A DNA stretch of 64,000 nt from Amycolatopsis oliviviridis (GTDB lineage: Bacteria > Actinomycetota > Actinomycetes > Mycobacteriales > Pseudonocardiaceae): contig NZ_BNAY01000004.1 in the NCBI RefSeq assembly GCF_014654365.1, positions 62,001-126,000 on the forward strand, read 5' to 3'. Shown here in pieces: positions 32,718-40,680 of this stretch; position 1 is the first letter of the stretch, and the number at the start of each line of letters is the position of its first letter. The notes beneath the pieces are model-generated. The model worked only from the letters and a program-made list of their open reading frames with translations. It was not told where the DNA came from and did no database searches. The translations under genes and the position numbers were made by a program.

Positions 32718-33503
32718 CTAGCCGAGGAAGTCGATGACGTCCTTGCCGAACCGGCGATCGGTCATCACCGTGTGGTGCCGCCGTCCCTCGTAGATCTTGA
32801 GATCGCCGCGGCGCACCCGGTCGGCCAGCCGCTCGGCGAGCCCGGGCGGGTACAGGGCGTCCCGTCCACCGGCGATCACCAGCGTGGGCGCGGTGATCTC
32901 GCCGAGGCGGTCTTCGATGTCGAAGGTGTCCTCGGCCCTCAGCATGGCCACCATGCCGCCCGGATCCGCCGGGCGGCTCGGGGTCAGCCCCAGCAGACCG
33001 GCCATCAGGGCCCGTCCGAGCGGGGAGTCCGCGACCGTGGGCGCCAGTGCCATCGCCGCGGACCGGTATCGCCCGGCGGCCAGCAGGTCCGCGTACTCGC
33101 GCTGGACGCGGCGGCCGTCCGGTCCGAGGCGGGGGCCCGCGGCCCCGACCACCAGCCGGCGCACCAAGCCGGGATGGTCGGCGGCGAACTGCAGCGCCAG
33201 GCACCCGGCCGTGGACAGACCGAGTACGTCCACCGGGCGGTCGAACCGGGCCCGCAGTTCCTCGGCGTGGTGGGCGGCGAGATCGGCCATGGTGACGCCG
33301 GGTGCGAGCCCGGGACGGCGGCCGACCGTCAGCACGGTGAAGCGCGCGGCCAGCGGCTTGAGGGAGCGCGCCTCCGCCCACCGGGCGGCCCCCGTGGGGT
33401 TGGCCGAATCCGGCAGCACCGCACGGAAGACCACGAGCGGGTTTCCCGTTCCGAACTCCAGGTAGGCGGCGCCTCCGGCCAGTACCCCTTCGCGCACGGT
33501 CAC
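32718..33503 (-). CDS. alpha/beta hydrolase
   Basis: A 261-residue alpha/beta hydrolase fold protein. The nucleophile elbow is GLSTAG (Ser at about residue 97), the acid lies in AGGRDALYPP (about 214) and the catalytic His is probably in GRRHHTVM near the C-terminus. The HG-type oxyanion region is replaced by VVFRAVLPDS, which is unusual. It lacks a signal peptide, so it acts in the cytosol. Its start overlaps the stop of the upstream TetR gene (ATGA), so the two form an operon and the regulator probably responds to a related ester or lactone. The substrate is unknown. Confidence 0.8.
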   Translation of the reverse strand: MTVREGVLAGGAAYLEFGTGNPLVVFRAVLPDSANPTGAARWAEARSLKPLAARFTVLTVGRRPGLAPGVTMADLAAHHAEELRARFDRPVDVLGLSTAGCLALQFAADHPGLVRRLVVGAAGPRLGPDGRRVQREYADLLAAGRYRSAAMALAPTVADSPLGRALMAGLLGLTPSRPADPGGMVAMLRAEDTFDIEDRLGEITAPTLVIAGGRDALYPPGLAERLADRVRRGDLKIYEGRRHHTVMTDRRFGKDVIDFLG

Positions 33504-34096
33504 TCCTTGGTCAGTCCTGAGGCGACTATGTCGATGAGCCTGTCGAGCACGGCGGGGTAGCGCTGCTCGCCGAGGTCCTGGCGATGCATGGGCAGCAGCA
33601 GGACGGCCTGGAGTACCCCGATCAGCTCGTCGTCGTCGACCTCGATGAGCTGCCCCTTGCCCCTGGCCGCCTCCAGGAACCCGGGCAGCGGCAGCATCCG
33701 CTCCGCCCTGGCCATCTCGTCCGGGCCCAGGCGCCGGGCTACCGCCCGCATCTCCTCGGGATGGGTGACGAGCCGCCGGTAGAGCGGGTTGTCGTCCAGC
33801 ATCCGCACGGTGGCGCGCAGGAAACCGCCGAGGGCGTCGCGGGCGTTCTCGGCCTCGTCCAGCACCTCCGCCAGGTGTTCGTGCAGCCGCGGGGCCTGCC
33901 GCAGCATCAGCTCCAGGTACAGCGCTTCCTTGGAGTCGAAGAAGGCGTAGAAGCTGCTTTTGGCGATCCCGGCGGGAGCGACGAGTTCGTCCAGTGAGGT
34001 CTTGCGCAGGCCCTGCGCGGCGAACAGGTCACGTCCGGCGTCCAGGAGCAGCTCGGTGATCCGGGCGCGGTCCTCGGCACTGAACGGGGTCGGCAT
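33500..34096 (-). CDS. TetR-family transcriptional regulator
   Basis: A 198-residue TetR regulator. The DNA-binding domain (residues about 10-57) reads TELLLDAGRDLFAAQGLRKT then GIAKSSFYAFFDSKEAL. The ligand domain holds MLDDNPLYRRLVTHPEEM. The start ATG 34096 is followed four codons before the stop by the coupled hydrolase start. An inverted repeat at 34113-34141 sits just upstream and suggests autoregulation of the operon. The ligand is unknown. Confidence 0.85.
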   Translation of the reverse strand: MPTPFSAEDRARITELLLDAGRDLFAAQGLRKTSLDELVAPAGIAKSSFYAFFDSKEALYLELMLRQAPRLHEHLAEVLDEAENARDALGGFLRATVRMLDDNPLYRRLVTHPEEMRAVARRLGPDEMARAERMLPLPGFLEAARGKGQLIEVDDDELIGVLQAVLLLPMHRQDLGEQRYPAVLDRLIDIVASGLTKE

Positions 34097-34112
34097 ACCT
34101 ACTCCTGTGCAC

Positions 34113-34141
34113 CTATGAACAGATTGGTCTTTCGTTCATAG
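34113..34141. promoter_or_regulatory. candidate TetR operator
   Basis: CTATGAAC (34113-34120) and GTTCATAG (34134-34141) are exact inverted arms with a 13-base spacer. They lie between the TetR start at 34096 and the stop of the upstream DUF3159 gene, in the region where the TetR promoter must be. Confidence 0.6.
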
Positions 34142-34142
34142 C

Positions 34143-34757
34143 CTACGCCACCACACGCTCGCGCAGGATCCGCCAGCACAGGTAGACGCAGACGCCCGCC
34201 GCGGGCGCCCCGCCCAGCAGCGTGGCGGCGATGCCGAGCGGGACCACCGTTCCGGCCAGGTACAGCGGCAGCAGGACCGCCGCCGCGATGGCGAACTTCG
34301 CCAGGAAGACCGCCGTGCAGAGGTGATAGCGCCGCCGTCGCGGGCGGTCGCGCCGCCAGGCGGAACGCTCGCCGCGCACCACACCCATCACCACCCCGAT
34401 GACCGGCCACCGCACCAACATGGACAGCAGGAACAGCACCCCGCCGCCGGTCTGCGTGACGACCACGGTCAGGTAGAAGTCCGCGGCCTGCCCGGAACTG
34501 CCGGCGAGCAGTGCGGAAACGCCGACCACGACCAGCCCGATCGCCGGCTGCCAGACCTTGCGATCGGTGCACAGCCGCACGACGGCGAACACGAGCACGC
34601 CGCCGACGGTGATCAGCGCGGACGTCAGCACCTTCCCGGTCGCCAGGTACGCGACGAGGAACAGCGCTCGTGACGCGACGCCTTCAGCGACCGTGCGCCA
34701 GCCGCCCACCGCGCTGAACAACGACAACGACTTCCGCGTCAGCATGTCGAGCCCCAT
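34143..34757 (-). CDS. DUF3159-like membrane protein
   Basis: A 204-residue membrane protein with about five hydrophobic segments (TVAEGVASRALFLVAYLATG, VWQPAIGLVVVGVSALLAG, YHLCTAVFLAKFAIAAAVLLPL and others). The WRTVAEGVASRALF start and VRWPVIGVVMG segment are typical of DUF3159 proteins. I chose ATG 34757, preceded by GGAG; a longer frame upstream runs into the operator region. It is divergent from a TetR regulator and shares its palindrome, so the regulator probably controls it. The transport or structural role is unknown. Confidence 0.7.
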   Translation of the reverse strand: MGLDMLTRKSLSLFSAVGGWRTVAEGVASRALFLVAYLATGKVLTSALITVGGVLVFAVVRLCTDRKVWQPAIGLVVVGVSALLAGSSGQAADFYLTVVVTQTGGGVLFLLSMLVRWPVIGVVMGVVRGERSAWRRDRPRRRRYHLCTAVFLAKFAIAAAVLLPLYLAGTVVPLGIAATLLGGAPAAGVCVYLCWRILRERVVA

Positions 34758-34769
34758 CGGCCCACTCCA

Positions 34770-34826
34770 TTCTTCATCGCCCGATGAAGAACACACTACG
34801 GGAAAACTCCACCAGGTGATGAAGAA
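34770..34826. promoter_or_regulatory. TetR operator between DUF3159 gene and divergent tetR
   Basis: TTCTTCATCG-CC-CGATGAAGAA (34770-34791) is an exact palindrome 12 bases before the DUF3159 start. A further half-site GATGAAGAA (34818-34826) lies 22 bases before the tetR start. The two positions suit control of both divergent promoters by one regulator. Confidence 0.7.
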
Positions 34827-34848
34827 TGGATGTTAGGCTCCGGCGACC

Positions 34849-35442
34849 ATGACAGAGCACGACGAACACCGTCGTCCGGGCCGGTGGCGGTCCGGCGCGG
34901 AGAGCAAGCAACGGGTCCTTCAGGTCGCCCGCGAACTGTTCGACCGGAACGGGTACAGCGGCACGACCGTGCGGGCGATCGCCACCGCGGCGGGGGTCGA
35001 CCCGGCGATGGTGTTCTACTTCTTCGGCACCAAACAGGGCCTGTTCAGTGCCGTGATCGACCTGTCCGAAGACGTCCCGCCCGCCATCGAGTCGCTCTTC
35101 GACGGCGACCTCGGCGGCCTCGGCGAACGCGTCGTCCGGACGCTGCTGGAGAACCTCGACAAGTCCGATCGCCCGCCGCTGGTCATGCTGACCAGGTCGG
35201 CGCCCACCGATCCGAAATCCGAAGCGCTGCTGCGCGAATTCATCGACCGGGAGATCACCGACCGGGTCGCGGCCCTGCTCGGCACGCCGGACGCCGCGCT
35301 GCGGGCGGGCATGGTCAACGTCCAGATCCTGGGGCTCGCGGTGGCGCGGTACATCGTGCGCGTCGAGCCGATCGCCTCGGCGTCCGTCGACGACCTGGTC
35401 GCCTCGTTCGGCCCGCTCGTGCAGCACTGCCTGACCGGGTGA
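34849..35442 (+). CDS. TetR-family transcriptional regulator
   Basis: A 197-residue TetR protein. The helix-turn-helix is TTVRAIATAAGVDPAMVFYFFGTKQGLFSAVI (about residues 40-70), followed by a TetR_C ligand domain with VMLTRSAPTDPKSEALLREF. It is transcribed away from the DUF3159 gene, with a palindrome between them, so it probably represses that membrane protein and itself. Related tetR genes lie near drug-resistance or lipid transport genes; the ligand is unknown. Its stop lies six bases before the remnant of an FAD monooxygenase gene. Confidence 0.85.
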   Translation: MTEHDEHRRPGRWRSGAESKQRVLQVARELFDRNGYSGTTVRAIATAAGVDPAMVFYFFGTKQGLFSAVIDLSEDVPPAIESLFDGDLGGLGERVVRTLLENLDKSDRPPLVMLTRSAPTDPKSEALLREFIDREITDRVAALLGTPDAALRAGMVNVQILGLAVARYIVRVEPIASASVDDLVASFGPLVQHCLTG

Positions 35443-35448
35443 CCGGCC

Positions 35449-35994
35449 TCAGCCCGGCTGAAAGAACGCGAGCATCTTCCGGGCGGCGTCCGGTGCCGTC
35501 AGGAGTTCCTGGACCCGCGCGGACATCCGGGCGGCGGCGCCGGCGCGTTCGAACATCTCGCGTTCGTACGCCTTGACGGCCGTGGGGAAGTCGTCCGGGT
35601 GCGCGGCCAGTTCGAGGCCGAGCCGGGCGCCGTCGAGCAGGGCCATGTTGGCTCCCTCTCCCGTCGGCGGCATCAGATGCGCGGCATCGCCGAGCAGCGT
35701 GACGTCCGGCGCCGGCTCCCAGGTCAGGCCGATCGGAAGCGTGCTGACCGACCGCGGCACGACCGTGTCGTCGCAGGCCTCGATCAGCGCGAGGATCCGC
35801 GCGTCCCAGCCCGGGAGCAGTTCGATCAGCCGTGCCCGGGCGGCGGCCGGGTCGTCGAACGGGATCCCGCTGGTTTCGAACCAGTCCTCGGCCGTGCCGT
35901 GGAAGCTGACGCCGATGCGGACGCGGCCGTCGCCGTTGCGCTGCGCCGCCAGGGCAAGTCCGTCGCCGAGCACCCAGTAGGTGCCCCGGCCGAC
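35449..35994 (-). pseudogene. FAD-dependent monooxygenase remnant (C-terminal half)
   Basis: About 180 codons of a PheA/TfdB/UbiH-type flavin monooxygenase remain. The segment GDAAHLMPPTGEGANMALLDGARL is split by no stop and includes the second FAD-binding motif GD-AH. The N-terminal Rossmann fold (GxGxxG) and about 200 residues are absent. The reading frame starts abruptly at VGRGTYWVLGDG, where the sequence changes into a piece of a TetR gene on the other strand. Internal GTG codons could start a fragment, but it would lack FAD binding. I therefore call it a pseudogene created by deletion. Confidence 0.75.
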
Positions 35995-35999
35995 CGGAG

Positions 36000-36059
36000 A
36001 CCTTCCGGATCGGGCTCGACTGCCTGCTCGACGGCATCGAAGCCCGTCTCTCACGCTGA
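36000..36059 (+). pseudogene. TetR C-terminal remnant
   Basis: Nineteen codons (TFRIGLDCLLDGIEARLSR plus stop) read rightward and match the usual last helix of a TetR-family regulator. The rest of the gene is missing. It abuts the truncated monooxygenase; such regulators are often divergent from the monooxygenase they control. The parsimonious reading is one deletion that removed both N-termini and the shared promoter. Its last nine bases overlap the end of the phosphotransferase gene. Confidence 0.5.
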
Positions 36060-36932
36060 CGCGCGGTCCAGCGCGGCCCGGCCCGCCGGTTCCCAGGTCG
36101 GCTTGCCCCCGGGGAGACCGAGCCTGCCGTTGCGCCCGATGGCGATCAGGTTCAGCGCGCGGAGGACGGCCCAGCCGCGGGCCCGTGCGATGGTCGCGTC
36201 GTCCGCGACCTCGTAGCCGTCGAAGAACCGGCTCGCCGCGCCGTCGGGCAGCAGGATCCAGGCGGCGGACAGATCGGTCGCCGGGTCGCCCGCGCACAGG
36301 TCGCCGAAGTCGATCACCCCGGCGAGGGTCCCCACGCGGACGATCACGTTCGCGGGATGCAGATCGCCGTGCAGCCAGCTCGGCGGCCCGTTCCACGCGG
36401 GCGCCGCGACGGCCTTCTCCCAGATCTCCCGCGTGTGCTCGGTGTCCACCTCGTCGGCGACCGCTTCGCACGAACCGTTGAACCCGTCCCGCAGGGAAGC
36501 CAGGGGCAGTCCGCGGGTCGAACTGACCGGCGCGTCCGCGGGCGCCTGCCGGTGCAACGCCCTGAGGAAACCCGCGAGCGCCCCGGCCGAGTCCGTGCGA
36601 GTGATCGGCGCGCGGTCCGCCGGCTCGCCGTCGACCCAGCGCGTGATCGTCCAGGTGTGCTCGAACAGATCCGAGGGTTCGCCGACGCGCACCGGGACCG
36701 GCGTTGGCAGCGGCAGGCGCTCGGCCAGCACGGGCAGCCACTTCTGCTCGGTGCGCAGAAGCGACGGGGCGCGCCCGGTGCGCGGCAGGCGTACGGCCAG
36801 CTCCGGCCCGAGACGCCACTGCTGGTTGTCCCAGCCGCCTTCGACCTCGTGGAGCTCCAGCTCCGCCAGATCCGGATGCTGATCCCGCAGCAACGCCCGC
36901 ACCAGATCCCGCTCGTACCTGAACTCGCCCAT
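36051..36932 (-). CDS. aminoglycoside/choline phosphotransferase-family kinase
   Basis: A 293-residue APH-family kinase. The catalytic loop is HGDLHPANVIV (Asp at about residue 191), and the metal-binding segment is VIDFGDLCAGDPATDLS. An N-terminal nucleotide-binding lobe reads EVEGGWDNQQWRLGPELAVRLPR. I chose ATG 36932, which has GGGAG eight bases upstream; ATG 36947 has none. Such proteins phosphorylate hydroxyls of aminoglycosides, sugars or small alcohols; the substrate is unknown and resistance should not be assumed. It is a single-gene unit next to the TetR remnant. Confidence 0.82.
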   Translation of the reverse strand: MGEFRYERDLVRALLRDQHPDLAELELHEVEGGWDNQQWRLGPELAVRLPRTGRAPSLLRTEQKWLPVLAERLPLPTPVPVRVGEPSDLFEHTWTITRWVDGEPADRAPITRTDSAGALAGFLRALHRQAPADAPVSSTRGLPLASLRDGFNGSCEAVADEVDTEHTREIWEKAVAAPAWNGPPSWLHGDLHPANVIVRVGTLAGVIDFGDLCAGDPATDLSAAWILLPDGAASRFFDGYEVADDATIARARGWAVLRALNLIAIGRNGRLGLPGGKPTWEPAGRAALDRASA

Positions 36933-36997
36933 GATCGAGGCTCCCATGTCAGCGTCGTGACTGCCTCGTGTCAGCGCGGCCCGCGAACGTAGTCGCC

Positions 36998-38185
36998 ATG
37001 AGGACATCACTGAGGGGTACCAAGAACATCGTCCGCCGGGCCGGCGCCACCGTGCTGGCGGCCGCGCTGCTGACCGGGGTGGCCGTGCCGACGGCCTCCG
37101 CCGCACCGGCACGCCCGGATTTGCAGCGGACCATGCAAGAGTTCGTGGACGCCGGATTCGGCGGGATGCAGCTGCGCGTCCGCGACGAGCGGGGCGAATG
37201 GACCGGCAGCGCCGGGGTGCGCGAGCTGGGCGGGACCGCGAAACCGCCGACCAACGGGCACTTCCGCGTCGGCAGCACCACGAAGAACTTCACCGCGACC
37301 CTGGTGCTGCAACTGGTGGCCGAGGGCAGGATCGAGCTCGACACTTCGGTCGCGGGGTTCCTTCCCCAGTTCGGCCTGGACTCGCGGATCACCGTCCGGA
37401 TGCTGCTGCAGCACACGAGCGGGCTGTTCAACCACACCGGCCAGTACAACCCGGACGGGACGGTCACGCCGGGGATCCCGTGGGCAGGCAAGGAGTGGGT
37501 GGACCTGCGTTTCCACACCTACCAGCCCGAGGAACTGGTGCGGCTGGCGGTGTCCAAGTCGCCGGTCTTCGAGCCGGGCGCGCGGTGGGACTACTCCAAC
37601 ACCAACTACGTGGTGGCCAGGCTGCTGGTCGAGAAGCTCACCGGCCGCCCCTTCGCCACCGAACTGGACCGGCGGATCCTGCGACCGCTGAAGCTGCGTG
37701 ACACGCTGTCGCCGGGCGCCTGGCCGGGGATGCCCCAGCCGTACGCCCACGCCTACTACCAGTACGAAGACGGCGGTCAGAAGAAGACGATCGACGTCAC
37801 CCACCAGAACCCGTCCTGGATCTCCAGTGCCGGGGACATGATCTCGACGACGAAGGATCTCCAGACCTACTTCTCCGCACTGCAGAACGGCAAGCTGCTC
37901 CCCGCCTGGCTGATGACCGAGATGCGCAAGACCCACCCCGGCAGCGAAAGCCTTTACGGCTTCTACGGTCTCGGGCAGTTCTCGCAGGACTTGGGCCCAG
38001 GCTGCGGCGTCATCCTCAACCACAACGGCAGCAACAACGGCTACGGGGCGCTGATGTACAGCACGCCCGACGGCAGCAGGACGTTGACCGGGTCGATCAC
38101 CGCGGGCGATCCCGAGAACGACCCGGTGCCGTCGTACCCGGCGGCATTGAACAAGCTGGTCAGGACAGTGTTCTGCGACAAGTGA
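36998..38185 (+). CDS. secreted serine hydrolase, class C beta-lactamase/DD-peptidase fold
   Basis: A 395-residue exported protein. The signal peptide (residues about 12-40, TVLAAALLTGVAVPTASA) is preceded by a basic n-region. The active-site motif S-x-x-K is STTK (RVGSTTKNFTATLV). The second motif Y-x-N is YSNTNY, and the third is probably HNGSNNG in place of K-T-G. This is the D-alanyl-D-alanine carboxypeptidase/esterase type of the family, acting on wall peptides or esters outside the cell. ATG 36998 lacks a strong ribosome binding site; a GTG at 36968 is possible. It faces away from the kinase gene. Confidence 0.85.
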   Translation: MRTSLRGTKNIVRRAGATVLAAALLTGVAVPTASAAPARPDLQRTMQEFVDAGFGGMQLRVRDERGEWTGSAGVRELGGTAKPPTNGHFRVGSTTKNFTATLVLQLVAEGRIELDTSVAGFLPQFGLDSRITVRMLLQHTSGLFNHTGQYNPDGTVTPGIPWAGKEWVDLRFHTYQPEELVRLAVSKSPVFEPGARWDYSNTNYVVARLLVEKLTGRPFATELDRRILRPLKLRDTLSPGAWPGMPQPYAHAYYQYEDGGQKKTIDVTHQNPSWISSAGDMISTTKDLQTYFSALQNGKLLPAWLMTEMRKTHPGSESLYGFYGLGQFSQDLGPGCGVILNHNGSNNGYGALMYSTPDGSRTLTGSITAGDPENDPVPSYPAALNKLVRTVFCDK

Positions 38186-38186
38186 G

Positions 38187-38429
38187 CTACTCCTCCTCGA
38201 GGTGTGTCAGCCGCGAGGTGAGGTCGTCGACGAAGCGGTCGAGGAGGCTGCCGAAGGTCTTGCGGTCCTCCGCCGACCAGTCGGCCATCGCGTCGCCGAA
38301 CCAGCCGAGGATGGTCCGCAGGTACCGGTCGGGGAGCGCCTTCCCTTCCGGCGTCAGCTCGATCAGGCGCGCTCGCTGGTCGTCCGGGTCCGCGACCCGG
38401 ACGACCAGCCCTTGCCGTTCCGAGCACAC
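38187..38429 (-). pseudogene. MarR-family regulator remnant (C-terminal part)
   Basis: Eighty codons remain, with the MarR wing (GLVVRVADPDDQRARLIELT) and the dimerisation helix (LRTILGWFGDAMADWSAEDRKTF). The N-terminal helices and the recognition helix, about 60 residues, are absent. Upstream sequence at 38430-38513 does not supply them in any frame. Instead it reads rightward as a possible C-terminal piece of another regulator (TPEALEQRNAVLRRLS). The gene cannot bind DNA as it stands. The cause looks like a deletion or recombination. Confidence 0.65.
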
Positions 38430-38513
38430 CCGAGGCGCTGGAGCAGCGCAATGCCGTGCTGCGCCGGCTGTCGTCCCTGCCCGAAGACGCGGTCGAGCCG
38501 GCGCATTCGGCGC

Positions 38514-39473
38514 TCACCCTTCCCGAGCCCGCTCCGCCAGCCGTCGTGCCAGCGCGCTGACCAGGTCGCGGAGTTCGCCGGGCCGCTCGATCACGAACGG
38601 CCGATCGAGCGCGGCGAGCAGCGGCGGGATCCAGTCCAGCCGCTGGGCCCGGATCCGGGTACGCACCCCGTCGCCGTCCGCTTCCAGGACGGCCACGGAC
38701 GGTGGGAAGACGGCGCGGACCTGCTCGGGCGTCGCCTCGATCCGCACGGAGACGTCGTGCCGGTGCGGCGTCTCGGCCAACGCGGTCAGCACTCGCTCGG
38801 CCGGGTCGAAGCCATCGGGCGTCTCGAAGGTCCCGGTCCGCGCCTCGGCCGCCTTGATCCGGTCGACGCGGAAGGTGCGCACCTCGCCGCTGGCCGAGTC
38901 GAAACCGGTCAGGTACCAGCGTCCGGAGTGCGCCACGACGCCGTACGGATGAACCACGCGTTCGCTGGCGCCGCCGTGTCCGGCGAGGTACGCGAGCCCG
39001 ACCGGGCGCCGGTCCCGCGCCGCCTCCGCGACGGTGAGCAGCACCTCGGCCTCGGCCGACAGGGTTCGCCGGGCGGGCGAGGTGAAGTCGGCGGTCTCCA
39101 GCAGCGCGTCCAGCCGTCGGCCGAGTGCTTCCGGAAGTACTCGGCGGACCTTCGCGACCGCGCTCTCGACGGCCGCGACCGACGTGGTGATCAGCCCGGC
39201 CCGCCGTCCCGCGACCAGGCCGAGCAGGACCGCCAAGGCCTCCTCGTCGGTGAGCATCAGCGGCGGCATCCGGTAGCCGGGAGCGAGGCGGTAGCCGCCG
39301 TACCGGCCGCGCACCGAACGGACCGGGATGTCCAGGTCGAGGAGGTGCTCGGCGTATCGGCGGACGGTGCGCTCGTCGACGTCGAGCCGTCGCGCGAGTT
39401 CGGCGACGGTGCGCGTGCCGCCGCTCTGGAGGATCTCCAGCAGCGCGAGCACGCGGGCGATGGGCCTGGTCAC
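38514..39473 (-). CDS. WYL-domain transcriptional regulator (HTH_11/YafY type)
   Basis: A 319-residue regulator. The N-terminal winged helix is RVLALLEILQSGGTRTVAEL then DVDERTVRRYAEHLLDLDIPV. A WYL domain (about residues 140-220) contains GVVAHSGRWYLTGFDSASGE and a C-terminal WCX domain follows. WYL proteins sense nucleic-acid or small ligands and often respond to DNA damage or stress. The start is GTG 39473 with a weak site. It is divergent from a VOC-family gene, and a 27-base palindrome between them is the likely operator. Confidence 0.85.
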   Translation of the reverse strand: MTRPIARVLALLEILQSGGTRTVAELARRLDVDERTVRRYAEHLLDLDIPVRSVRGRYGGYRLAPGYRMPPLMLTDEEALAVLLGLVAGRRAGLITTSVAAVESAVAKVRRVLPEALGRRLDALLETADFTSPARRTLSAEAEVLLTVAEAARDRRPVGLAYLAGHGGASERVVHPYGVVAHSGRWYLTGFDSASGEVRTFRVDRIKAAEARTGTFETPDGFDPAERVLTALAETPHRHDVSVRIEATPEQVRAVFPPSVAVLEADGDGVRTRIRAQRLDWIPPLLAALDRPFVIERPGELRDLVSALARRLAERAREG

Positions 39474-39481
39474 CGCCTCAG

Positions 39482-39508
39482 AATACCGGGCGGATCTTGC
39501 CCGGTATT
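39482..39508. promoter_or_regulatory. operator between WYL regulator and VOC gene
   Basis: AATACCGGGC (39482-39491) and GCCCGGTATT (39499-39508) are exact inverted arms with a seven-base spacer. They lie eight bases from the regulator start and 49 bases before the VOC gene, as expected for control of both. Confidence 0.65.
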
Positions 39509-39557
39509 GCTCCTAGCGTGGCCGATGCCCCGCTTTCCGGCATCGAAAGGACCAGCC

Positions 39558-39929
39558 ATGCAGTTCGTTTCCGTCCGCGTGATCACCCACGAGGTCGCCC
39601 GCCTCACCGGGTTCTACGAGAAGGCGACCGGCCTCGACGCGCGGTGGCGCGCCGAGCAGTTCGCCGAGATCGCCGGCCCGTCGTGCACCTTGGCGATCGG
39701 CAGCGCCGAGACGATGACCCTGTTCGGCGGCGCGGCCGCGGTGCCCGAATCGAACCGGACCGCGATCCTCGAGTTCCGGGTCGAGGACGTCGACAAGGAG
39801 TACGAGCGGCTGGCGGACCTGGCCGAGATCGTCCAGAAGCCGACCACGATGCCGTGGGGGAACCGGTCCCTGCTGTTCCGCGACCCCGACGGGAACCTCG
39901 TCAACTACTTCACGCCGAGCGCGCCGTAG
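39558..39929 (+). CDS. VOC-family protein (glyoxalase/bleomycin-resistance fold)
   Basis: A 123-residue vicinal-oxygen-chelate protein with paired beta-alpha-beta-beta-beta units. The N-terminal unit begins MQFVSVRVITHEVARLTGFY, and the C-terminal unit has LEFRVEDVDKEYERL and ends LLFRDPDGNLVNYF. These are typical of small YP/glyoxalase relatives that bind metals, drugs or dicarbonyls. The ATG 39558 follows AAAGGA. It is divergent from the WYL regulator, which probably controls it. Its last 25 bases overlap a convergent marR gene. The exact activity is unknown. Confidence 0.82.
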   Translation: MQFVSVRVITHEVARLTGFYEKATGLDARWRAEQFAEIAGPSCTLAIGSAETMTLFGGAAAVPESNRTAILEFRVEDVDKEYERLADLAEIVQKPTTMPWGNRSLLFRDPDGNLVNYFTPSAP

Positions 39930-40366
39930 TTCCGGACGAACGAGGTCAGCAGCCGGGCGAACTCGCGACGGTCTTCGTCCGGCCAGTCCGCCATCGCCTC
40001 GGCGAACACCGAACGGCGGAATTCGTGCATGCGCGTCACCGCGGCACGGCCGGTTTCGGTGAGCACGAGGACGGCGCGGCGGCCGTCGCGCTGATCGGCT
40101 TCACGCCGGAGGAAACCGCCCTCGACCGCCCGCGCGACCAGACGGCTCGCGCGCGGCTGGTCGATGGTCAGGGCCGCCGCGAGGCTGGTCACGGTGCCCG
40201 GTTCGCCGCTCTCCTCGGCCGCTTCGACGGCGTCGAGGAGTCCCTGGATCGCCTGGTCCGGCATCGCTTCGGCGCGGTCGCGGGCGAGTTTCGACAGCGA
40301 CCGCCTCGCCTGGCTCCGCCGGATGGCGATCATCGCGCGTTCCACGTCGGCCACGGCGTCCGTCAT
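39905..40366 (-). CDS. MarR-family transcriptional regulator
   Basis: A complete 153-residue MarR protein. The recognition region is TVTSLAAALTIDQPRASRLV, the wing FLRREADQRDGRRAVLVLTETG and the C-terminal helices DWPDEDRREFARLLTSF. The promoter side carries CATGTA/TACATG palindromes. It is divergent from a decayed regulator gene and from the dioxygenase further on, so its original target may be lost or may be the dioxygenase. The start is ATG 40366. Confidence 0.85.
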   Translation of the reverse strand: MTDAVADVERAMIAIRRSQARRSLSKLARDRAEAMPDQAIQGLLDAVEAAEESGEPGTVTSLAAALTIDQPRASRLVARAVEGGFLRREADQRDGRRAVLVLTETGRAAVTRMHEFRRSVFAEAMADWPDEDRREFARLLTSFVRNYGALGVK

Positions 40367-40385
40367 TGCCCATCCTCACCAAGTG

Positions 40386-40418
40386 CATGTACTTTTACAT
40401 GTAGTTGCCGTCTACATG
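40386..40418. promoter_or_regulatory. MarR operator region
   Basis: CATGTA-CTTT-TACATG (40386-40401) is an exact palindrome, and a further TACATG half-site lies at 40413-40418. They fill the gap between divergent marR and the decayed marR-like gene and include AT-rich sequence suited to a -10. Confidence 0.6.
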
Positions 40419-40429
40419 AAGGAGTATCC

Positions 40430-40620
40430 ATGAAGCCCATCGGATTCTGGTTCGCCCACCTTCACCAGGCCTGACCGAAGCCGGCCGGAAGGTACACCTG
40501 CGCCTGAAGGCCAAGGTCGACGAGTTCCGCAAGCGCGCGACGGACGGCATCAGCGACGACGAGTACCGGACGACGGTCGCCGTGCTGGAGCGGATGGCGG
40601 CGAACCTCGCCCGGGAATAA
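40430..40620 (+). pseudogene. internally deleted MarR-like gene
   Basis: The gene keeps its ribosome binding site (AAGGAG) and start (MKPIGFWFAHLHQA), typical of a family of actinobacterial MarR-like regulators. After 14 codons a TGA interrupts it. In another frame the family's C-terminus follows at once (LTEAGRKVHLRLKAKVDEF, then SDDEYRTTVAVLERMAANL). About 80 residues, including the DNA-binding domain, are missing. A single internal deletion with a frame change explains this. A 14-residue peptide could still be made. Confidence 0.7.
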
Positions 40621-40651
40621 CGCGGAACCGGGCGACGTCGTCTATCCTGGT

Positions 40652-40671
40652 AGTTGAAAGTTCAAACAACT
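40652..40671. promoter_or_regulatory. operator-like palindrome before dioxygenase gene
   Basis: AGTTG (40652-40656) and CAACT (40667-40671) enclose TTGAA-AG-TTCAA (40654-40665). All are exact inverted repeats located 10 bases upstream of the dioxygenase ATG. The symmetry suggests a regulator site overlapping the promoter. Confidence 0.55.
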
Positions 40672-40680
40672 GGAGCTGAC

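Noticed and set aside
36051-36932. Aminoglycoside resistance gene
   Set aside because: The kinase motifs are general for the APH superfamily; nothing shows that an antibiotic is the substrate.
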